Source: DAOOVD01 sp035369845 (lineage in GTDB: Bacteria; Bacillota; Desulfotomaculia; Desulfotomaculales; Pelotomaculaceae). Taken from it: a stretch of 64,000 nucleotides of DNA. Where the stretch lies: positions 147,540 to 211,539 of the forward strand of contig DAOOVD010000001.1 in assembly GCA_035369845.1 (NCBI GenBank), in the 5' to 3' direction. The translations under genes were made by a program, and so were the position numbers. The notes beneath the pieces were generated by a model. It was given only the letters and a program-made list of their open reading frames with translations, was not told where the DNA came from and made no database searches. Below are positions 35,705 to 43,594 of this stretch, in pieces; within the stretch, counting starts at the first letter, position 1, and every line of letters starts with the position of its first letter.

Positions 35705-37714
35705 GTGGAAGTGCGGGTGGCAGCGAAAGCAGGCTTTTGTTTCGGTGTCGAAAGAGCGATGGAGATGGCCCGGGCAACGGTCCGTGAAAAAAAAGGCCGC
35801 ATTTTTTCCCTGGGCCCTTTGATCCACAATCCTCAGGTTGTTGAATACCTGAACAAGATTGGCGTTACCGTAGTAAACAACGTAGATGATGTTGACAACG
35901 GCACGCTGATTATCAGATCCCACGGAGTCAGCCCGGACGTTTTGGCGCGTGCCGGGGAAAAGGGGATTAATATTGTTGACGCCACCTGTCCGTTTGTCCG
36001 CAGGGCCCAGGTTATCGCCCGCCAGCTTGCCGATGAAGGTTGCCAGGTGGTTGTGGTCGGGGATAAAAACCACCCGGAAGTGCAGGGCATAGTGGGCTGG
36101 ACCGGCGGCAGGGCCATTGTCGTGGAAAATCCCGCCGAGGCTGCTTGCGTGGAAACGGAAGGCAAGATTGGAGTGGTAGCCCAGACCACCCAAACTCTAA
36201 AAAATTTTGAGTCGGTTGTTGAAATTCTCGGCAAAAAAGGAAATGAGATTAAAGCGTGCAACACCATCTGCAATGCCACGGCTGAGAGACAGGAAGCCGC
36301 CCTGAACCTTGCCGGGCGGGTTGATGTCATGATTGTCGCCGGTGGTGCGGACAGCGCGAATACCCGAAAGCTTGCCGCCCTCTGCCGCGAATCAGGCACG
36401 CCGACTTATCTTGTCGAGAGGGCGGAAGAACTCGATCGCAACTGGTTCAGGGGAGCCGGGGTAGCGGGGTTAACAGCAGGTGCGTCCACGCCTGACTGGA
36501 TTATAGAGGAGGTAAAGAATTGTATGAGCCAGATTGATGAAGTGAACAGCCAGGAAGAAGGAATGAGAGACGCCGTAGAGGTCAAGGCCGTTAGGCATGG
36601 TCAGATTGTGAAGGGTACGGTAGTTCATGTCGGCCAGGATGAGGTAATGGTTGATGTGGGCGCGAAATCGGAAGGAGTCATTCCGATCAGAGAACTGTCC
36701 TGCTGTGAAGTAACCTCCCCGGAGGATGTCGTGAAGGTCGGGGATGAGATAGAAGTATATGTTTTAAAAGCAGAGGACAACGAAGGAAAATTAATACTAT
36801 CCAAGGAAAAAGCCGATGCCGAAAGGGCGTGGGTAAAGCTCGAGGAGGCTTTTAATTCAGCCGAACCCGTCCAGGGAACCGTCCGGGAAGTGGTAAAAGG
36901 CGGACTTCTGGTGGATGTGGGGGTTCGCGCTTTCCTGCCGGCTTCGCTTGTGGAGAGGGGTTACGTTGAAGATCTTTCAAAATACCTCAACCAGGTAATA
37001 ACAGCCCGGGTGATTGAATTGAACCGGGGAAGGAAAAAGGCCATTCTTTCACGCAAGGCTGTAATGGAAGAAGAATTCATCAGACTGCGCCAGGAGATGC
37101 TTGACAACCTGAAGGAAGGCCAGGTCGTGAAAGGTATTGTCCGCCGCCTTACCCAGTTCGGCGCATTTGTGGACATCGGCGGTATCGACGGCCTCCTTCA
37201 CATATCGGAAATGTCCTGGCACCGGATCAACCATCCCTCGGAGGTTGTAAAAGTCGGCGATGAAATAGAAGTTACGGTGCTGAGAGTCGATCACGAAAAT
37301 GAAAAAATATCACTTGGTTTAAAGCAGTTACTTCCCAACCCCTGGGATACCGTTGATGAAAAATACCCGGTGGGGAGCATTATCAAGGCAAAAGTGGTCA
37401 GGCTGGCTCCGTTTGGCGCTTTTGTCCAGCTTGAACCGGGTGTTGAGGGACTTGTTCATATATCCCACCTTGCGGACCGGCATGTGGAAAAACCCGAGGA
37501 AGTAGTTGCCGAGGGAGAAGAAGTAGACGTCAAGGTTCTCAGCGTCGACAAGGCTGAAAAGCGGATACGCCTTTCCATAAGAGAGGTTGCCAGAGAAAGG
37601 CGGGATAGGGAAGTCCGCGAGTACAATACGGAAAAACCCCAGGAAGCCGGCGATATGGTTACCATCGGCGATATGGTAGGCGACCTGTTTGAAAATAAAG
37701 AATCCGCTACTTGA
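35705..37714 (+). CDS. ispH-rpsA: Fused HMBPP reductase (IspH) and ribosomal protein S1
   Basis: The 669-residue protein joins two functions. Residues 1-280 are IspH, the last enzyme of the MEP isoprenoid pathway, with three 4Fe-4S cysteines in KAGFCFGVERAM, VDATCPFVRRAQ and CNTICNATAERQ. Residues about 300-640 hold four S1 RNA-binding repeats (GQIVKGTVVHV, EPVQGTVREVV, GQVVKGIVRRL, GSIIKAKVVRL). This fusion is established in clostridia; free S1 is then usually absent. A GTG start with a weak GGTGATG site is the only reasonable start. The linker 281-300 is Glu/Gln rich. Confidence 0.95.
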   Translation: MEVRVAAKAGFCFGVERAMEMARATVREKKGRIFSLGPLIHNPQVVEYLNKIGVTVVNNVDDVDNGTLIIRSHGVSPDVLARAGEKGINIVDATCPFVRRAQVIARQLADEGCQVVVVGDKNHPEVQGIVGWTGGRAIVVENPAEAACVETEGKIGVVAQTTQTLKNFESVVEILGKKGNEIKACNTICNATAERQEAALNLAGRVDVMIVAGGADSANTRKLAALCRESGTPTYLVERAEELDRNWFRGAGVAGLTAGASTPDWIIEEVKNCMSQIDEVNSQEEGMRDAVEVKAVRHGQIVKGTVVHVGQDEVMVDVGAKSEGVIPIRELSCCEVTSPEDVVKVGDEIEVYVLKAEDNEGKLILSKEKADAERAWVKLEEAFNSAEPVQGTVREVVKGGLLVDVGVRAFLPASLVERGYVEDLSKYLNQVITARVIELNRGRKKAILSRKAVMEEEFIRLRQEMLDNLKEGQVVKGIVRRLTQFGAFVDIGGIDGLLHISEMSWHRINHPSEVVKVGDEIEVTVLRVDHENEKISLGLKQLLPNPWDTVDEKYPVGSIIKAKVVRLAPFGAFVQLEPGVEGLVHISHLADRHVEKPEEVVAEGEEVDVKVLSVDKAEKRIRLSIREVARERRDREVREYNTEKPQEAGDMVTIGDMVGDLFENKESAT

Positions 37715-37772
37715 TATTTCTGAATGAGGTATTATATATAAATATAAATAACGCATCAAGATGATGACAAGT

Positions 37773-37815
37773 ACCGCTTACAGACCGAAAGGGCTGCGGG
37801 CGGTGTTTATTTTTT
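37773..37815 (+). terminator. Intrinsic terminator after ispH-rpsA
   Basis: ACCGC/GCGGT, CAG/CTG and CC/GG stack around a GAAA loop, followed by GTTTATTTTTTT. It separates the cmk-plsC-ispH group from the DUF1614 gene. Confidence 0.75.
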
Positions 37816-37879
37816 TGTATATTTTTAGCCGGGATGGACAATCTATCTAATAATTTCCCGGAAAAAGGGGGTCCAAGTT

Positions 37880-38641
37880 TTGCAGCAGTTTCCCATAGGT
37901 ATCGTAGTTCTCATAATCGTTTCGGTAGTTGTTTATCTCGGCCTTGCTCACCGGACACTTGACCGGATGAGACTGTCGGACAGGGGAGCGATTGCGGTAA
38001 TCGGAACAATTATCATCGGCAGCTTTATCAATATTCCCCTGCCGTTTCTTCCCTTCAACACTTCCGTTAACGTCGGAGGGGCGCTTGCTCCTCTGGGGCT
38101 GGCGGTTTATCTTCTGTACAGGGCGGGAACGGCCGGGGAGCGGTTCAGGGCATTGGCGGGGGCGGCGGTTACCGCCGTGGTTGTTTATGCTGTTGCCGCG
38201 CTCGTCAATACCGGATTGGCGGAACCGGCGGGGCGTTACGCCGTGCTGGACGTCATTTACCTCTACCCTCTGGCAGGCGGCGTGACCGCGTACCTGTTCG
38301 GGAGATCGAGAAGGGCGGCCTTTATAGCCGCGACACTGGGGGTACTGCTTGTTGACGTTTACCACTATGCCTGGCTGTTGTATCAGGGCGCGCCCGGGCA
38401 CTATACCGTGAGCATAGGAGGAGCGGGAGCTTTCGACACCATCGTCCTTGCCGGGATCATTGCCGTGCTTCTGGCTGAAATTATCGGGGAATCATTCGAA
38501 CGTATTACGGGCGGTCCCGGGGATAAGGGACGTTCCCCCGAACTGGTAAAAGCCCTTAAAAAGCCTGTAGTGAATTTCCGCGGCGGCGATAAAGGGTCTG
38601 ATCTAAGAGATCTAAGAAAGGAGGCGGAACGGGATGAATAA
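37880..38641 (+). CDS. DUF1614 family membrane protein
   Basis: The 253-residue protein has about seven membrane segments between residues 5 and 200 and a charged cytoplasmic tail (about 205-253). IYLYPLAGGVTAYLFGRSRR (about 130-149) and TVSIGGAGAFDTIVLAGIIA (about 178-197) are typical of DUF1614. No biochemical role is known. It starts with TTG after AAAAAGGGGG and overlaps the SpoIIP gene by 8 bp, so the two are translated together and may act in the same membrane during sporulation. Confidence 0.75.
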   Translation: MQQFPIGIVVLIIVSVVVYLGLAHRTLDRMRLSDRGAIAVIGTIIIGSFINIPLPFLPFNTSVNVGGALAPLGLAVYLLYRAGTAGERFRALAGAAVTAVVVYAVAALVNTGLAEPAGRYAVLDVIYLYPLAGGVTAYLFGRSRRAAFIAATLGVLLVDVYHYAWLLYQGAPGHYTVSIGGAGAFDTIVLAGIIAVLLAEIIGESFERITGGPGDKGRSPELVKALKKPVVNFRGGDKGSDLRDLRKEAERDE

Positions 38642-39917
38642 AAGTAAATTAAAGAAAACGCTGGTGATGCTGCTGGCTGTAGGAGCGGTGTCTCTGTCCG
38701 CCTTTATGGGGCTAGCCGGACCGGATTTCAAACCGGCCGTTGCCGCGGCCGGGCTGTTCGGCAAGGATGCGCCGGACCACCTTACGGGATCGTTCACCAC
38801 GATAGTTGACGACCAGGGGGAAATGATCAGCCTGATGTCCAGAATCACTCATGTGGGGGATCAGCTTATTACGGCTGAAGGACGAAGCTACCGCATTGAA
38901 AAAGTGCAGGGCAGCCGGGCCACGGCAAAATTTCTTGGTATGGACCCGCAGATTTTGGCGTATAACGATTTCTATGCCAGACAGGAAGCACCCGTATTGA
39001 AGAACCTGGCCGAACAGAAACAGGGCAGTGTTGCCGTTTACCATACTCACTCGGATGAATCCTACGTTCCATCCGACGGTTCGGAAGCGATACCGTTTAA
39101 GGGAGGCATCTATCAGGTAGGCAAGTCTCTTGTGGACAAACTTCAGGGGAAGGGAGTACAGGTCCATTACGATCAGACTCCCCACGATCCGCACGACAAC
39201 AACGCCTATAACCGTTCCCGGCGGACTGCCGCCAGCCTGATAAAAACCAGTCCCGCCGCCATATTCGATGTGCACCGCGACGGTGTTCCCGATGCCAGCT
39301 ACTACCGGGCGACCGTCGACGGTAAAAGTGTCGCCAAGCTCCGGCTGGTTATTGGCAGGGAGAATCCCCGGATGGATGCAAACATGGACTTTGCCAAGCG
39401 AATGATGGCGGCTGCAAACAATCTCCACCCGAAGATTGTCAAGGAGATCTTCGTTGGCAAGGGGGACTACAACCAGGATCTCACCCCGACCGCCCTCTTG
39501 ATTGAGGCCGGGACCCACACGAACACCAGAGAAGAAGCCGCGTTGGGCGTGTCGCTTTTTTCGGATGCAATTCCGGTAGTAGCCGGCGTTGCGCCCGCAG
39601 CGCCCACGGCTCCCGCAACCCCCGGAGCGGGCGGTAAAGCGGCGGGCGGCGCATGGAAGGCTCTCGGCTGGATACTCGGCATTACCGTGGTGGGAGGGCT
39701 GGGCTTTCTCTTGATCAGTTCGGGCAGTTGGGAGAACGCCAGGAAGAGGATAGCGGGCTTTGGCAAGGAGTTTACCAGCTTCTTCGGGCCCCGCCGGCCG
39801 GTGCGCAAACGGGGAAATACCATCCTGCGCGGCAGTTGCGGGGAGGCGGACAGGATTAACGACCCAAGGGGCGATGAAGTGATAAAAGAGGTCAAGGATG
39901 AACTGAAGAAAGACTAG
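38634..39917 (+). CDS. spoIIP: SpoIIP-family peptidoglycan hydrolase with C-terminal anchor
   Basis: The 427-residue protein has a signal-like hydrophobic segment (about 8-32) and a SpoIIP amidase/endopeptidase domain. The domain shows VAVYHTHSDESYVPSDG (first His and Glu), IFDVHRDGVP (second His), RLVIGRENPRM and LLIEAGTHTNTREEA (Glu). A Pro/Ala linker (about 315-335) leads to a second membrane segment (about 341-360) and a basic, then acidic, tail. Ordinary SpoIIP has only the N-terminal anchor. In sporulation SpoIIP cleaves septal peptidoglycan in the DMP engulfment complex. It may be a second SpoIIP paralogue; SpoIID/SpoIIM are not in the window. Confidence 0.88.
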   Translation: MNKSKLKKTLVMLLAVGAVSLSAFMGLAGPDFKPAVAAAGLFGKDAPDHLTGSFTTIVDDQGEMISLMSRITHVGDQLITAEGRSYRIEKVQGSRATAKFLGMDPQILAYNDFYARQEAPVLKNLAEQKQGSVAVYHTHSDESYVPSDGSEAIPFKGGIYQVGKSLVDKLQGKGVQVHYDQTPHDPHDNNAYNRSRRTAASLIKTSPAAIFDVHRDGVPDASYYRATVDGKSVAKLRLVIGRENPRMDANMDFAKRMMAAANNLHPKIVKEIFVGKGDYNQDLTPTALLIEAGTHTNTREEAALGVSLFSDAIPVVAGVAPAAPTAPATPGAGGKAAGGAWKALGWILGITVVGGLGFLLISSGSWENARKRIAGFGKEFTSFFGPRRPVRKRGNTILRGSCGEADRINDPRGDEVIKEVKDELKKD

Positions 39918-39952
39918 GTGCCAGGACAAGTCACATTTGGCAGGAGGCGGCG

Positions 39953-40861
39953 ATGCAGGAATTATTGCCCGATTACCTCGCGGTGATTCTTGCCGGTGTA
40001 TTGGCGGGCACTGCGGCCCGGATAATCTTGCTGCGCATAGACTACCGGCAGTACCCCGGTTACCCGCACGGCTACCTCTCGCATGTTTCACTGGGCTTCA
40101 TTGCTTCCGCGCTGGGAGCGGTGGCCGTTCCGGCAATACTCAAACCGGACTATACGGCGGTTACCTTTCTGGCCCTCGCGGCACAGCAATTCCGCGAGAT
40201 CAGGAACATGGAGCGAAGGACCCTTGAAAGCCTGGAAAGAACCGAACTGGTGAAAAGAGGTCTCGATTATATCGAGGGGATTGCCAGGACTTTTGAAGCA
40301 AGAAATTACCTGGTTATGGGAACCTCCTTTTTCACCAGTCTCGCCGCCCAGTTCGGAGGGCTGCCAACCGCGTGCGTAGCGGCAGCCGTTTTGTTGATGG
40401 CATGCAGTTATTTCATGTCGGGGGAGGTATTGGGTGACATTTGCGATGTTGTTCCGGCCGATCTTTCCTTCCGGGGCAGTGTGTTGATGGTCGATGAAAT
40501 AGGGTTGATGAATGTCGGCTTGAAATCCATGCGGGAGAAGATTCTGGCCGAAGGACTGGCGGTGAAGATTAAGCCCAGGGACGGCAATGCCAGGGCGACC
40601 GTTCACGACATCGGCCAGAGAATGGCTGTTGCTTTTACCGCGGCGGTTATCGTCGGGACGAAGAAGGATGTTGATACCCCCGAACTGACGCCCATGGCGA
40701 GAAAAAATCCCGATACCGGCGAGGTCGGACTTTTTATTTTGCCTGTCGAAAAGGATATGGAGCAGTTAATTGCCGCCGTCAAGCTCACTCCCGTTCTGGA
40801 AAGTGCGAGGAGCAAGCCGCTGAAGGCGGGACCGGTGATCAAGGAGGCCAAAAGAAGGTGA
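39953..40861 (+). CDS. YIEGIA family sporulation-associated membrane protein
   Basis: The 302-residue protein contains the family-naming motif in RGLDYIEGIARTFEARNYLV (about 103-122). Four membrane segments are visible: 6-26, 44-68, 122-140 and 143-160, the last two framing the motif; a soluble C-terminal half follows, with VPADLSFRGSVLMVDEIGL. It is found only in spore formers and its biochemical role is not established. The small gene directly after it is its usual partner. AGGAGG precedes the ATG, 35 bp after spoIIP, so it belongs to the same operon. Confidence 0.85.
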   Translation: MQELLPDYLAVILAGVLAGTAARIILLRIDYRQYPGYPHGYLSHVSLGFIASALGAVAVPAILKPDYTAVTFLALAAQQFREIRNMERRTLESLERTELVKRGLDYIEGIARTFEARNYLVMGTSFFTSLAAQFGGLPTACVAAAVLLMACSYFMSGEVLGDICDVVPADLSFRGSVLMVDEIGLMNVGLKSMREKILAEGLAVKIKPRDGNARATVHDIGQRMAVAFTAAVIVGTKKDVDTPELTPMARKNPDTGEVGLFILPVEKDMEQLIAAVKLTPVLESARSKPLKAGPVIKEAKRR

Positions 40862-40867
40862 TGAGGA

Positions 40868-41059
40868 TTGGATGCCCGACAGTCAGGCGCGATTCTGGCC
40901 GTTGTTACCCTCAATATGGATAAAGTCGGCGGGGGAGCCCCGATTTTTTTTGCCCGCGATGAGGATGAACAGGAGAAAACGGCGCGGCACTTGTCGAAAA
41001 TACTCGACGCTGTGGTGCACGATCTGGAGAATGGCGCTTACATCATTGTAAGACACTAG
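40868..41059 (+). CDS. Small partner ('capping' subunit) of the YIEGIA protein
   Basis: The 63-residue soluble protein (AILAVVTLNMDKVGGGAPIF and VVHDLENGAYIIVRH) matches the small protein that is nearly always encoded just after YIEGIA and is annotated as its capping complex subunit. The TTG start follows AAGGTGATGAGGA and lies 6 bp after the YIEGIA stop. It would bind the cytosolic face of the YIEGIA protein. The function of the complex is unknown. Confidence 0.75.
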   Translation: MDARQSGAILAVVTLNMDKVGGGAPIFFARDEDEQEKTARHLSKILDAVVHDLENGAYIIVRH

Positions 41060-41145
41060 TGCGGGCGAAGCGGCAGACTGATATTATACTAGCCGCTGTC
41101 GAAAAAGCAGTGCTCACTCGCGTATGGCAAAAAGGTGATCCCTCG

Positions 41146-41634
41146 ATGAAAAAAGTTATTTATCATTGTTACGGCGGAACTCATTCTTCGGTGACGGCGG
41201 CTGCCGTACACTTGAGCCTTCTGCCTGCAGACCGCATTCCGGACCGGGGAATGTTTTGGAAGATATCCCTCTTTGACCGGCAGGAGACATACCAGCACGG
41301 GCATATTTTTTTCATGGGTACGGATGAGGCGGGTCACGAAGTATATGTTGCGGCGAGGCGCAGCAGGCCGGATGTTCTGGAAAGAGTTTTTACGGGGCTT
41401 GCCGATATTTTCAATATTCCCGGGTACACGTACATGCTGGTAAACGTTATGCACAAAGTCAACCTGACAATGAGGTTCGGGGGTTTTCTCTCACGGCGCT
41501 GGGGTTTTACAGGAATCGGGCGTCCCATCGTCACCCTGGGGACACAGAACGCTTACTTCCGGGTCGTTGAATTGGTGGAGGACGTAAAAAGAAGGCTGAG
41601 GGAGCACGATGAAAAAAATACTGTACTTCAGTAA
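41146..41634 (+). CDS. DUF3189 family protein, first copy
   Basis: The 162-residue protein begins KKVIYHCYGGTHSSVTAAAVH, the DUF3189 signature, and continues with GHIFFMGTDEAGHEVYVAAR. The ATG at 41146 is preferred to the GTG at 41059 because AAAGGTGATCCC lies 6-10 bases upstream and family proteins begin at this Met. The Cys-Tyr-Gly-Gly-Thr-His loop near the start looks like a phosphate- or nucleotide-binding or catalytic loop, but no activity is known. It overlaps the second copy by 26 bp. Confidence 0.78.
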   Translation: MKKVIYHCYGGTHSSVTAAAVHLSLLPADRIPDRGMFWKISLFDRQETYQHGHIFFMGTDEAGHEVYVAARRSRPDVLERVFTGLADIFNIPGYTYMLVNVMHKVNLTMRFGGFLSRRWGFTGIGRPIVTLGTQNAYFRVVELVEDVKRRLREHDEKNTVLQ

Positions 41635-42073
41635 CAGCAAGTTTCCCCTGGCCGGGCTGGCCGGCGCGATTCACGCCGGCAGCCTTCCGTTGGGGAGGGA
41701 GCCGGAAGCAAGCGAAATATGGGGCCTGCAGTCTTTGAACATTGAAAGATGCGACGAGGGAAAAATCCTCTCACTCGGAAGTGACGAGCGCGGTAACGAG
41801 ATCTACGCGCTTTCCGTAAAAGGCGAGCGGGGCATGACTCACCGGCTGGTCGAGAGTTTTCTCGAAATATACGGGATACCGGAGGACGGCTTCAGACTGG
41901 TGGACACGGGAATGAAGGACAACCTTTACATGCTCGCAGGCAGGGCGTTGTTCTGTTTCCGCTTCCTGCTTCCCGTCGCCCGGTTTTTTGCCTATGCCGG
42001 CATCAAGAAGTCCTACGCCGGTCTTTCCCGTCTCGTATCAGATGTCAGGTGCGGCACGGCAAATCTCCCTTGA
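41609..42073 (+). CDS. DUF3189 family protein, second diverged copy
   Basis: The 154-residue protein shares the plan of the previous gene: KKILYFSNSKFPLAGLAGAIH replaces the Cys-Tyr-Gly-Gly-Thr-His loop, and ILSLGSDERGNEIYALSVKG matches the GTDEAGHEVYVAAR segment. The putative active loop has lost Cys and His of the first copy, so it may be a non-catalytic partner. Overlap with the first copy indicates translational coupling. A promoter for the next gene starts at its stop codon. Confidence 0.72.
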   Translation: MKKILYFSNSKFPLAGLAGAIHAGSLPLGREPEASEIWGLQSLNIERCDEGKILSLGSDERGNEIYALSVKGERGMTHRLVESFLEIYGIPEDGFRLVDTGMKDNLYMLAGRALFCFRFLLPVARFFAYAGIKKSYAGLSRLVSDVRCGTANLP

Positions 42074-42098
42074 CTGTATTATGTAAATTTTAGATAAT
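42070..42098 (+). promoter_or_regulatory. Sigma-A promoter for the DUF512-der group
   Basis: TTGACT at 42070-42075 and GATAAT at 42093-42098 have ideal 17-bp spacing. Transcription would begin near 42105, so the ATG at 42108 would have almost no leader; this supports the ATG at 42132 as the real start of the next gene. Confidence 0.65.
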
Positions 42099-42131
42099 GG
42101 GGTAGGAATGGCGGGGGAGGTTGAATTTCGC

Positions 42132-43469
42132 ATGAATAGTCGTGGTCTGGCCATTTTTCAGGTTGAAGAGGGAAGTATCGCCGGTGAACTGGGGCTGGAG
42201 CCGGGGGACCGGATTGTTTCGATAAACGGTGAACCGGTTGGCGACTTAATTGACTACCGGTATCTGGAAGCGGAAGAGAATTTGAATATTGCGGTAAAAA
42301 AAGCCAGCGGTGAGGAATGGATGCTCGAAGTGGAGAAAGATTACGACCAGAACCTCGGCATAAGCTTCGGGAGCTTTGGTTTTGGCCGCACCCGCCGCTG
42401 TGCGAACAAGTGCGTTTTCTGTTTTGTGGATCAGATGCCGCCCGGCCTGCGCGACACCCTCTATGTAAAGGACGACGATTACCGGCTTTCCTTCTGGAGC
42501 GGCAATTTTATAACCCTGACCAATATCAGTGAATATAATTTGAGAAGGATTGTCAGGCAGCGGTTGAGCCCCCTTTATGTCTCCGTGCACACCACCGATC
42601 CGGAACTGCGGATACAGATGCTTGGAAACCGCAGGGCCGGCTTGATTATGGAGCAACTGCGCCACCTTGCCGAAGCCGGAATAACGGTGCACACCCAGGT
42701 TGTCCTCTGTCCGGGACTGAACGACGGGAAAGTACTGGAGAAAACGGTTGCCGACCTGGCAGGCTTGTGGCCGCAGGTAAAATCCGTGGCAGTGGTACCC
42801 GTCGGGATTACCAGGTTCAGGCGGGGCCTTGTCCCCCTCCGTGCTGTAACCGGGGAGGAAGCGCGCCGGACCGTGCACTGGGTCGGTTTAAAACAAAACG
42901 AATATATTTCCCGCTTCAAATATCCATTCATTTTTGCTTCCGACGAACTGTACCTCATTTCCAAAACGCCAGTTCCCCAGGCTAAAAGGTACGCCGATTT
43001 TCCACAGACTGAAAATGGCGTCGGCCTTGTCCGTATTTTTCTGGACGAATGGAGCGCCGTCAAAAGAAAACTGCCGGCCGTGCTGCTTCCCGCAAAAGTC
43101 ACCCTGACGACAGGCGTTCTGGGAGAGACGGTGCTTTCCCCGGTCGTTGCCCGGCTGAACGAAATCAAGGGTCTGAATGTCCGGCTGAAAACAGTCCGGA
43201 ATGATTTCTTCGGCAGCCTGGTTACCGTTGCCGGACTCATTACGGGAAAGGATTTGATCGGGCAGATCGATCCGGGGGAAGCCGGTGACCTTTTGATAAT
43301 TCCCTCCGTAATGCTCAAGAGAGGGGAATCCGTTTTTCTGGACGGCGTGACCGTTGAAGACGTCTCCTGCTGGCTGAATACCGGGATTGCAGCTGTTAAA
43401 GGCCCGCGGCAGATGGTTGACGTTTTGCTGGAAGGGCCGGAGAAAGCTGACCTTTATGTGCGGTTGTGA
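42132..43469 (+). CDS. DUF512 radical-SAM protein with PDZ-like N terminus
   Basis: The 445-residue protein starts with a PDZ-like domain (VEEGSIAGELGLEPGDRIVS). A radical-SAM cluster motif follows, RCANKCVFCFVDQMP (CxxxCxxC, about 92-106), and then the DUF512 domain. It probably binds 4Fe-4S and S-adenosylmethionine; the substrate is unknown. The gene nearly always sits before der in clostridia, as here. The ATG at 42132 is preferred because GGGGGAGG precedes it by 11 bases and an upstream promoter would leave 42108 leaderless. Confidence 0.85.
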   Translation: MNSRGLAIFQVEEGSIAGELGLEPGDRIVSINGEPVGDLIDYRYLEAEENLNIAVKKASGEEWMLEVEKDYDQNLGISFGSFGFGRTRRCANKCVFCFVDQMPPGLRDTLYVKDDDYRLSFWSGNFITLTNISEYNLRRIVRQRLSPLYVSVHTTDPELRIQMLGNRRAGLIMEQLRHLAEAGITVHTQVVLCPGLNDGKVLEKTVADLAGLWPQVKSVAVVPVGITRFRRGLVPLRAVTGEEARRTVHWVGLKQNEYISRFKYPFIFASDELYLISKTPVPQAKRYADFPQTENGVGLVRIFLDEWSAVKRKLPAVLLPAKVTLTTGVLGETVLSPVVARLNEIKGLNVRLKTVRNDFFGSLVTVAGLITGKDLIGQIDPGEAGDLLIIPSVMLKRGESVFLDGVTVEDVSCWLNTGIAAVKGPRQMVDVLLEGPEKADLYVRL

Positions 43470-43594
43470 GGCGCAAGCACAAGCCGGGTCGAAGACGCAG
43501 AGCCGGGGACTGAAAGCCGGCGGGTTCCGGCAGGATGTTGAGCATCGGCGCTTTGCGTCCCCCCTAATAATAATTGGAGAGGGAGGTACAGACT

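Noticed and set aside
38712..40091. A 459-residue open frame on the minus strand
   Set aside because: It lies opposite the SpoIIP and YIEGIA genes, has no ribosome binding site and no family motif; it is the mirror of high-GC coding DNA.
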